Source: Faecalicatena_A orotica | GTDB taxonomy: Bacteria; Bacillota; Clostridia; Lachnospirales; Lachnospiraceae | NCBI RefSeq assembly: GCF_040545875.1 | Contig: NZ_JBEPMR010000011.1 | DNA length: 64,000 bases | Strand: one strand, 5' to 3' | Part shown: in pieces, positions 58,920 to 64,000 of the stretch | How positions within the stretch are numbered: the first letter of the stretch is position 1 | Layout of the letters: each line of letters starts with the position of its first letter | Notes under the pieces: model-generated | Seen by the model: only the letters and a program-made list of their open reading frames with translations | Database searches by the model: none | What the model was told of the DNA's origin: nothing | Program-made: the position numbers and the translations under genes

Positions 58920-59402
58920 TCAGTCAAGGTAACACTGCTGAAACCGGAGCTGGTTTTTGTCATCTAATTCCATAATCATATAACTGCCTTTTCGTCCTTC
59001 CTGTCTTGGATAAGATACGCTCCCCGGATTCAAAATTGTAATTTCTTCATTTTTATCAAAGTACGGCTTGTGCGTATGGCCGTACATTACAATGTCAGCA
59101 CCGCGCGCTTTGCCTTCTTCTTTAATATATTCAGGATCGAGGGACACATAGTATCCATGCCCGTGTGTAATAAACACTTTATAGTCCCTTATCTTGAATT
59201 CCTCCTCTTTAGGAAGATCTGAAAAGAAGTCATTATTCCCCCTCACCATATGCTTCTCGCAGTCAAGGACCGCATCCAGATACTCTTCTCCGCCTTCTAC
59301 ATCACCAAGGTGGATAAACATGTCTATCTGTCCTGCCTGCTCCAATATCCTGTCCAGATTCTTATGATTTCCATGTGTATCGCTAACTATCAATACTCTC
59401 AT
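58920..59402 (-). CDS. YfcE/MJ0936-type metallophosphoesterase
   Basis: Product of 160 residues. Metal-binding motifs of the calcineurin-like fold: SDTHGNHKNL (8-17), HLGDVEGG, VRGNNDFF, FITHGHGYYV and MYGHTHKP. Short single-domain enzyme of the YfcE class, which hydrolyses phosphodiesters such as cyclic nucleotides or model substrates; physiological substrate unknown. It ends the rRNA-methyltransferase/rdgB/phosphoesterase cluster, 81 bases after rdgB, an arrangement common in Clostridia. Confidence 0.93.
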   Translation of the reverse strand: MRVLIVSDTHGNHKNLDRILEQAGQIDMFIHLGDVEGGEEYLDAVLDCEKHMVRGNNDFFSDLPKEEEFKIRDYKVFITHGHGYYVSLDPEYIKEEGKARGADIVMYGHTHKPYFDKNEEITILNPGSVSYPRQEGRKGSYMIMELDDKNQLRFQQCYLD

Positions 59403-59483
59403 ATCACTCGCACCCTGTTTCTTATAATAATTGCCAAGTTCCTGCCTGTTAACCGGATTTTCCGCTTCATTTAAACAGCTCTT

Positions 59484-60101
59484 CTACTGTGTGTCCGAAT
59501 CAAGCTGCTTTTCTTCCAGTATTTTACGCATAGCACGGAGTGCTTTTCCGCGATGGCTAAGTTCATTCTTCTGATCCGGGTTCATCTCGGCCGTCGTGCA
59601 GCCATATTCAGGCACGTAGAATATCGGATCATACCCGAATCCGTTTTCCCCTGCTATCTCATAACCGATTATACCCTCAATCGTACCTCTGACTGTCTCG
59701 ACTGTCCCGTCCGGTAATGCTGCGGCTATCGCACATACGAAACGCGCAGTTCTTTTTTCATCCGGTACGCCCTTAAGCTTGTCTAAAAGCATCTGGTTTT
59801 TAATATCATAAGACGTATCAACACCCGCAAATCTGGCCGAATAGATTCCGGGAGCCTTGTCCAGATAATCAATTTCAAGTCCTGAATCATCAGCAAGTAT
59901 AATATCATCCGGCAGTAATCTGGCTATTGCCTCTGCTTTTATTACGGCATTTTCTTCAAATGTGGAACCATCCTCAACAATATCAATGTCAATACCGGCT
60001 TCCTTCATTGAATAAATCGGAATTCCTAAATCAGCCAGAATCATATGAATCTCCTTCATCTTATTCTGGTTCCCTGTTGCGAAGATTATTCTCTTTTCCA
60101 T
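59484..60101 (-). CDS. rdgB: Non-canonical purine NTP pyrophosphatase (RdgB/HAM1)
   Basis: Product of 205 residues from the ATG at 60101, 7 bases from AGAAGG; the ATG at 60107 is too close to it. Hydrolyses ITP, XTP and dITP to monophosphates. Signatures: FATGNQNKMKEI at the start, LADDSGLEIDYLDKAPGIYSARFAG (divided: LADDSGLEIDYLD, then APGIYSARFAG), GFGYDPIFYVPEYG and SHRGKALRAM. Its translation start is 12 bases after the methyltransferase stop. It pairs functionally with the deoxyinosine glycosylase at 45.4-45.9 kb in limiting inosine in DNA. Confidence 0.95.
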   Translation of the reverse strand: MEKRIIFATGNQNKMKEIHMILADLGIPIYSMKEAGIDIDIVEDGSTFEENAVIKAEAIARLLPDDIILADDSGLEIDYLDKAPGIYSARFAGVDTSYDIKNQMLLDKLKGVPDEKRTARFVCAIAAALPDGTVETVRGTIEGIIGYEIAGENGFGYDPIFYVPEYGCTTAEMNPDQKNELSHRGKALRAMRKILEEKQLDSDTQ

Positions 60102-60112
60102 ATCCATACCTT

Positions 60113-61261
60113 CTAATTCTTTGGTTTTGGAGGCTTAGGCCCCATAAACTGGTAAAAATAAGTCTTAATCATACCATTATATATTTTTCTGTTCTTATCG
60201 GCCTGTCTGCCGAAGTAGCGTTCTGCATCCTCATAGCTGGTTATCATATATGCAGACCAGCTGTCCAGATTGCGGAAACTCTCCCCAAAATCTCTGTAAA
60301 GTTCCGGCAGGACTGCCTTTTCTTCCAGACGCTCACCATATGGAGGATTAGTGATGATGAACCCATATTTTTTAGGGTGTCTCAGATCCCTGACATCCCG
60401 CTGTTGGAAATGGATCAGGTGTCCAACTCCCGCATCCTCTGCATTCTGCCTTGCGGCCTTCAATACATCTGCATCAATATCATACCCTTGAATGTCCACA
60501 TCAATCTCATCATCGATCAGATCATTGGCTTCATCTACCGCCTGATACCATTGAGACTTCGATACAACACTGCCCCACTCTTCCGCAAGGAAAGACCTGT
60601 TCATTCCCGGTGCAATCTTTGCCGCCATCATTGCCGCTTCAATCGGAAATGTACCGCTTCCACAGAATGGGTCAACAAGTACTCTGTCCCTGCTCCACGG
60701 TGTCAGCATGATTAATGCCGCGGCAAGCGTCTCCGTAATAGGCGCTTTTCCCGCCAGCTGCCGGTATCCCCGCTTATGGAGAGATACACCGGACGTATCA
60801 ATACCCACGGTCACCATGTCCTTCATCAGAAACACTCTGACCGGATACGATGCCCCCTTCTCCTCAAACCATTTTATATGGTAGTGCACCTTCATGCGCT
60901 CCACCATAGCCTTTTTCATAATCGACTGAATATCAGACGGACTGAAAAGCTTACTCTTCACAGACGCCGCTTTTGCCACCCAGAACTTGCCATCCTTCGG
61001 TATATATTCCTCCCAAGGAATGGTCTTCGTGTTCTCAAACAGCTCGTCAAAAGTCTCCGCCTTAAAACAGCCAACCTTCAGCAAAACCCTCTCTGCCGTA
61101 CGCAGAAAAATATTTGCCCTGCATATTGCCTCACTGTCACCATAAAATGCAACTCTGCCGTCTTCCACCTGAGAAATCTCATACCCAAGATCCTGAATCT
61201 CCCTCTTCAGTACTGCCTCAAGCCCAAAATGGCATGGTGCTATCAATTCTATTTTATCCAT
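60113..61261 (-). CDS. THUMP-domain class I rRNA methyltransferase (RlmL N-half/YpsC-like)
   Basis: Product of 382 residues from the ATG at 61261 (GGAGGCGTTTGG upstream), starting MDKIELIAPCHFGLEAVLKREI as the family does. N-terminal ferredoxin-like/THUMP domain (about 1-160), then a Rossmann methyltransferase with VDPFCGSGTFPIEAA (SAM loop) and catalytic TNPPYGER. Expected to make N2-methylguanosine in 23S rRNA (position equivalent to 2445 in E. coli). First gene of the unit with rdgB and the phosphoesterase. Confidence 0.94.
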   Translation of the reverse strand: MDKIELIAPCHFGLEAVLKREIQDLGYEISQVEDGRVAFYGDSEAICRANIFLRTAERVLLKVGCFKAETFDELFENTKTIPWEEYIPKDGKFWVAKAASVKSKLFSPSDIQSIMKKAMVERMKVHYHIKWFEEKGASYPVRVFLMKDMVTVGIDTSGVSLHKRGYRQLAGKAPITETLAAALIMLTPWSRDRVLVDPFCGSGTFPIEAAMMAAKIAPGMNRSFLAEEWGSVVSKSQWYQAVDEANDLIDDEIDVDIQGYDIDADVLKAARQNAEDAGVGHLIHFQQRDVRDLRHPKKYGFIITNPPYGERLEEKAVLPELYRDFGESFRNLDSWSAYMITSYEDAERYFGRQADKNRKIYNGMIKTYFYQFMGPKPPKPKN

Positions 61262-61352
61262 CCAAACGCCTCCATATGCTGTACTTATTCTGCCAGTAGT
61301 TCCCCGTGCATCAAACCGACACACCACAGAGTATATGTATCATATTACTATA

Positions 61353-61395
61353 AATTGGGGACGTAGTAAAGTTCAACTTTACTACGTCCCCAATT
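61353..61395. repeat. REP-like 43-base palindrome
   Basis: Two perfect 21-base arms around one central base. One arm runs 61353-61373 (core GGGGACGTAGTAAAGTT), the other 61375-61395 (core AACTTTACTACGTCCCC). It lies in the gap between the Asn/Ser-rich gene and the methyltransferase, 92 bases upstream of the latter's ATG. Typical of REP-type elements moved by IS200-related (RAYT) transposases, none of which is in the window. Confidence 0.75.
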
Positions 61396-61455
61396 GAAGT
61401 TAGACGTGTACCAAAATGACTTTTGCCCTGTACCCTTTTGCAAAAAGTGTTCTAT

Positions 61456-61680
61456 TTAGTAGTTGTTGCTCTCGTTGTTGTAAGAATTCATGTTCTTAGT
61501 GTTGTTCTGGCTGCTGTTAGATGTTGAGTTAGAAGATGAGTTCTTGTTTGAGTTCTTATTCTTGCTCTGCTCGTTTGAATAGTTTGAAGTAGAGTTTGAA
61601 GAAGAGTTGCTGTTTGTGTTCTTTGAAGAGTTGTTTGAGTTACTGTTTGAGTTATTTGAGTTGTTATAATTCTTTGACAT
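61456..61680 (-). CDS. Asn/Ser-rich low-complexity small protein (74 aa)
   Basis: A strong ribosome site (CCTAGGAGGGACACTC, then ATG) precedes 74 codons that are almost only Asn and Ser with some Lys, Thr, Tyr, Gln and Glu (MSKNYNNSNNSNSNSNNS...). No Cys, Trp or hydrophobic core; surely disordered. A minus-strand promoter-like TTGTAA-17-TATATT is at 61730-61758. Composition recalls gamma-type small acid-soluble spore proteins or surface linkers, but there is no diagnostic motif. The bias in all codons and the good translation signals argue for a real gene. Confidence 0.7.
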   Translation of the reverse strand: MSKNYNNSNNSNSNSNNSSKNTNSNSSSNSTSNYSNEQSKNKNSNKNSSSNSTSNSSQNNTKNMNSYNNESNNY

Positions 61681-61800
61681 GAGTGTCCCTCCTAGGAAAA
61701 TTTATTTGGTACACTCATATTGTCTCATTAATATATATTTTTTATTCACAATTTACAAAATCCGCTGTATCTTTTTATTTAATATTTTTTTTATTTTTGC

Positions 61801-61829
61801 TTGCTTTTTCCAATTTGATATATTATACT
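61801..61829 (+). promoter_or_regulatory. Plus-strand promoter of a candidate small RNA
   Basis: TTGCTT (61801-61806), a 17-base spacer, TATACT (61824-61829). No plus-strand ORF with a ribosome site follows; instead a hairpin and a terminator follow, see the ncRNA entry. Confidence 0.55.
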
Positions 61830-61834
61830 TATCA

Positions 61835-61918
61835 TTGTAGAAAGGTTACTTTCTACAACCCCTTATTAATTATTTATACTCCCCTCAAAAGACCGATGGC
61901 TCCCCCATCGGTCTTTTA
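61835..61918 (+). ncRNA. Candidate small regulatory RNA with C-rich single-stranded region
   Basis: Immediately after the promoter comes a perfect 10-bp hairpin (TTGTAGAAAG-GTTA-CTTTCTACAA, 61835-61858), then an unpaired AT-rich linker containing CCCCTT and CCCCTC, then a terminator hairpin (61887-61917) with T4. The layout of 5' hairpin, C-rich seed and 3' terminator is that of Firmicutes trans-acting sRNAs that pair with Shine-Dalgarno sequences. Size about 83 nt. Inferred from structure only; no homologue recognised. Confidence 0.5.
61887..61917. terminator. Bidirectional terminator
   Basis: AAAAGACCGATGG / CCATCGGTCTTTT, a perfect 13-bp stem with a 5-base loop. On the plus strand it would end the candidate sRNA. 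Confidence 0.88.
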
Positions 61919-62075
61919 CTTTGTTTATTTCCGGGGGCAGAGTGCCAAAGCCACGCTTAATACGTGGTTTTTGATCCGCTTTTTAAAAGAAATAGAAAAA
62001 GGCCAGCGGATGCTTTTGTACGCCCACTGGCCCCTTTTAGTAATTCTTTTCCCGGCACTGGCTGTGTGTCTGGTG
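61918..62075. other. Intergenic stretch before the HAAS-domain gene
   Basis: Apart from the terminator at 62001-62032, no feature is supported here. A plus-strand open frame that crosses this region has no ribosome site and runs antisense into the HAAS-domain gene. Confidence 0.5.
62001..62032 (-). terminator. Terminator of the HAAS-domain gene
   Basis: Minus-strand stem GGCCAGTGG / CCGCTGGCC (one wobble pair) followed by TTTTTCTATTTC, 43 bases after the stop at 62076. Confidence 0.8.
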
Positions 62076-62546
62076 TCATCCCCGCCGGTTGCCGATGAAC
62101 CGGATCACAATCATGATGATCAGGATCGGAACCAGTATGGGTGCCAGCAGGCTGATTACGCCTGATATGATTGCGAATACAGCCACTACTATCATCACTA
62201 TTCCCAAAATAAGAAGCAGTTTTTTCCACCATGTGTTCAATCCAAACACGTGTACCTTTGGATTCTGCTCACGTGCCTGTTCCCTGCCGCTTTCATAACC
62301 GGTATATGAACCGCCGCCTGCCTCGTACACGGTAGACTTATCGGTTCCGTCTGCTGCATCAATGACGGTCCTCGCTATAATCCAGGGATCGCCCAGCATC
62401 TGAAGGACTTCTTCTTCGCTCTTTCCCTTTGCCATCTCATCCGTAATGTATTGGTTATAAAACTGTACATTCTCCTGAACGATGCTGCCAGACAGGTCAT
62501 TTTCCAATGCCTGACGCAGTTCCTGAAGAAATTCACTCCGTGTCAT
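62076..62546 (-). CDS. HAAS/DUF1700-domain membrane protein
   Basis: Product of 156 residues, ATG after TTAGGAGGAAAAAATAAG. The N-terminal 60 residues are the HAAS/DUF1700-type helical domain (MTRSEFLQELRQALENDLSG, then EEVLQMLGDPWIIARTVID), followed by a Gly/Ser-rich linker and two tight hydrophobic helices (KLLLILGIVMIVVAVFAIISG; LLAPILVPILIIMIVIRFIG). Such proteins often work with PadR-type regulators or modulate envelope stress responses; no PadR gene is adjacent. Topology: N-terminus probably cytoplasmic. Confidence 0.82.
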   Translation of the reverse strand: MTRSEFLQELRQALENDLSGSIVQENVQFYNQYITDEMAKGKSEEEVLQMLGDPWIIARTVIDAADGTDKSTVYEAGGGSYTGYESGREQAREQNPKVHVFGLNTWWKKLLLILGIVMIVVAVFAIISGVISLLAPILVPILIIMIVIRFIGNRRG

Positions 62547-62655
62547 CTTATTTTTTCCTCCTAACAGATATCTTCACACTTCTGTCCCATTTCATAAGAT
62601 ATCCACACATTCCGTCTTTTATCAACATCTGCTGCCGGTATTACTGTGAAAAAAC

Positions 62656-62710
62656 AGGACCTTTCACTTAGAATACCACACTAAAGGGTTCTTTCCAAGT
62701 ATAAGGTCCT
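62656..62710 (-). terminator. Terminator of the peptidase gene
   Basis: AGGACCTT / AAGGTCCT arms with an inner ACTT/AAGT pairing; followed by GTTTTTTC on the minus strand. Lies about 56 bases beyond the stop at 62766. Confidence 0.7.
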
Positions 62711-62765
62711 TAAAATTTTCTTATAATTTTCTAAGTATATTACGGTCCACAAAAAACCAGTAAAA

Positions 62766-64000
62766 TTAGGCCTTTGACAGTTCCTTCAGAAGTTCTTTCA
62801 GATACAGCCACATATGCCCGATGGATTCTTTCGATACTTTTTCCTTTGTTGAATGTACATCGAAAAGATCCGGTCCCGTAGAAATGATATCCATTCCCGG
62901 CTTCTTACTGTCCCAGTAGCCGCACTCGAGTCCCGCATGGATCGCCGCAACCTCCGCCTTCTTATGGAAAAGCTTTTCATACAGTGCAATAGCTGTATCG
63001 CGCAGCGGGGAATCCTTTCTGTACTGCCATCCCGGGTAATCGCTTTCAAAAATGCATGTATCGCATTTTGAGTCCGCAATGATCTGGATTTTATCACGCA
63101 GCATGTATTTCTGGGACGCCACAGAACTTCTCAGAGACATCAGAAGTGTCAGTTTTCCGTCTTCACAGGTCAGTGACCCAAGATTCATGGATGTCTCAAT
63201 CAGGCCGTCAATCGCAAAGGAATATCCTGAAACACCGTATGGCAATAACATCAGGCTTTCCGTGATCTCCTTCTGGTATTTAGCCGTATAGACTTCTGCC
63301 CCTGTCTGTGCAGCGCCCTCTTCAATCTCGAATGAAATAGAATCGGTATACTGTAATTCCGTCTGGAATGTTTTCTCTGCTTCTGCAAGTTTTGCCTTAA
63401 CTTCGTCTAGTTCTTCCGGCTTCACGTAGAGACACACACTTCCGTTGTTCGCAATCGCATTTGCCTTTCCCGGAGCATCCAGGTGGTTAACCCTAACCTG
63501 CATATCCTTCAGGAAATACAAAAGTCTTCCAAGGAGTACAATAGAATTTCCCAGTCCCATGCCGATGTTGATGCCCGAGTGTCCTCCGGCAAGTCCCCGG
63601 AATGTTACCCTTAACGGAACTCTTTCCTCTTCCATCTTTTCCGTCTCCAGATCCCAGATCATCCTGCAGCGTAATCCGCCGGCACAGCTCGTATAAAAGA
63701 TTCCTTCCTCCTCGGAGTCCAGATTAATAAAACGTGTTCCTTTCAAAGAAGATATATCAATCTTATCCGCGCCGACCAGGCCGACCTCTTCTTTTACCGT
63801 AAATACAATTTCGAGGTCGGGGTGGGGAATGTCGTCACTATCGAGGACTGCCAGACAATACGCAACCGCAATTCCGTTGTCAGAACCAAGGGAAGTCCCA
63901 TCGGCATAATAATACGCATCGTCCTCCTTCACCTCAATCCCGTTTTCATACACATGGCTGCTGCCATTCTCCTTTACATAGACCATGTCAAGGTGTCCCT
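62766..64000 (-). CDS. pepD: Aminoacyl-histidine dipeptidase (PepD-type, M20 family), 5' end outside window
   Basis: The reading frame is open through the right edge (GHLDMVYVK at the edge matches the QGHMDMV metal site of PepD), so about 80 N-terminal residues are missing. Visible M20 elements: ADGTSLGSDNGIAVAY with bridging Asp, TVKEEVGLVGA with the catalytic Glu pair, NLDSEEEGIFYTSCAGG, dimerisation domain with GLAGGHSGINIGMGLGNSI, and the late His in AAIHAGLECGYW. Zn-dependent cytosolic dipeptidase. Runs to a normal C-terminus. Confidence 0.93.
   Translation of the reverse strand, partial: GHLDMVYVKENGSSHVYENGIEVKEDDAYYYADGTSLGSDNGIAVAYCLAVLDSDDIPHPDLEIVFTVKEEVGLVGADKIDISSLKGTRFINLDSEEEGIFYTSCAGGLRCRMIWDLETEKMEEERVPLRVTFRGLAGGHSGINIGMGLGNSIVLLGRLLYFLKDMQVRVNHLDAPGKANAIANNGSVCLYVKPEELDEVKAKLAEAEKTFQTELQYTDSISFEIEEGAAQTGAEVYTAKYQKEITESLMLLPYGVSGYSFAIDGLIETSMNLGSLTCEDGKLTLLMSLRSSVASQKYMLRDKIQIIADSKCDTCIFESDYPGWQYRKDSPLRDTAIALYEKLFHKKAEVAAIHAGLECGYWDSKKPGMDIISTGPDLFDVHSTKEKVSKESIGHMWLYLKELLKELSKA

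Noticed and set aside
60776..61366. 196-codon plus-strand frame opposite the rRNA methyltransferase
   Set aside because: Antisense shadow; the minus strand carries intact DPFCGSGTF and NPPYG motifs.
61456..61680. Simple repeat with no coding role
   Set aside because: Although low-complexity, it keeps one long frame with start, stop and a strong ribosome site, so I report it as a probable gene.
61683..62165. 160-codon plus-strand frame with hydrophobic start
   Set aside because: Crosses a promoter, two terminators and the 3' end of the HAAS-domain gene; no ribosome site. I prefer a small RNA plus intergenic DNA.
58920..64000. Prophage or IS remnants near the tRNA operon
   Set aside because: tRNA 3' ends are common attachment sites, but no integrase, phage genes or direct repeats of a tRNA end were seen.
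1..64000. CRISPR array or rRNA genes
   Set aside because: No regularly spaced direct repeats and no 16S/23S/5S conserved segments seen on either strand.

Overview
The window reads as chromosome of a gut anaerobe of the Lachnospiraceae type (Clostridium cluster XIVa). The clues are moderate GC content, strong AGGAGG-type ribosome binding sites, pyruvate formate-lyase behind a ZTP (pfl-motif) riboswitch, a PPi-type phosphofructokinase, rubrerythrin, a Csp-like cytoplasmic subtilase, and several genes fitted to host or plant glycosides. Family assignments are recognition by eye; no searches were run.

Region 1 (1-22.8 kb) is a large glycan-use locus. A compact minus-strand operon (15519 to 2248) encodes a GH38 alpha-mannosidase-like enzyme, a second GH38-like (DUF5054-type) enzyme, a HAD phosphatase, a GH43-like enzyme, a protein with a likely six-hairpin toroid, and three divergent uroporphyrinogen-decarboxylase-superfamily proteins. 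None of the enzymes has a signal peptide, so they should act on oligosaccharides already inside the cell. Import is probably by the adjacent Lpl-type ABC transporter (21548 to 18184), with a membrane-anchored AraC regulator (18035 to 15741). Mannose-6-phosphate isomerase is divergent from the transporter, which points to mannose-containing substrates. Two more AraC regulators lie at the left end. The three UroD-like proteins, with no corrinoid protein beside them, are the best candidate for undescribed chemistry here.

Region 2 (22.8-30.5 kb) is a MacB/YknXYZ-like ABC exporter with its own two-component system. It is followed by an AT-rich stretch carrying a secreted 213-residue protein and a small membrane protein of unknown function.

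Region 3 (30.5-43.1 kb) is a glucuronide-use region: a GPH-family symporter, a Loop-1-type beta-glucuronidase, a divergent AraC regulator, a second GH2 enzyme, and uxuA-uxuB-kdgK-uxaC for conversion of glucuronate to KDPG. The last step (KDPG aldolase) is not in the window.

Region 4 (43.1-64 kb) is a mosaic of household genes. It includes a hemolysin-III-like membrane protein, a nucleotidyltransferase, a small alarmone synthetase, a deoxyinosine glycosylase with a flavodoxin, riboswitch-controlled pflB, an SDR resembling bile-acid 12alpha-hydroxysteroid dehydrogenases, a DeoR regulator, Nudix, subtilase, rubrerythrin, glycosyltransferase, PPi-PFK and a seven-gene tRNA operon with a consensus promoter. 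After these come rdgB, an rRNA methyltransferase, an Asn/Ser-rich mini-protein, a candidate small RNA, and a 5'-truncated pepD-type peptidase at the right edge. I saw no transposase, phage module, rRNA or CRISPR array.
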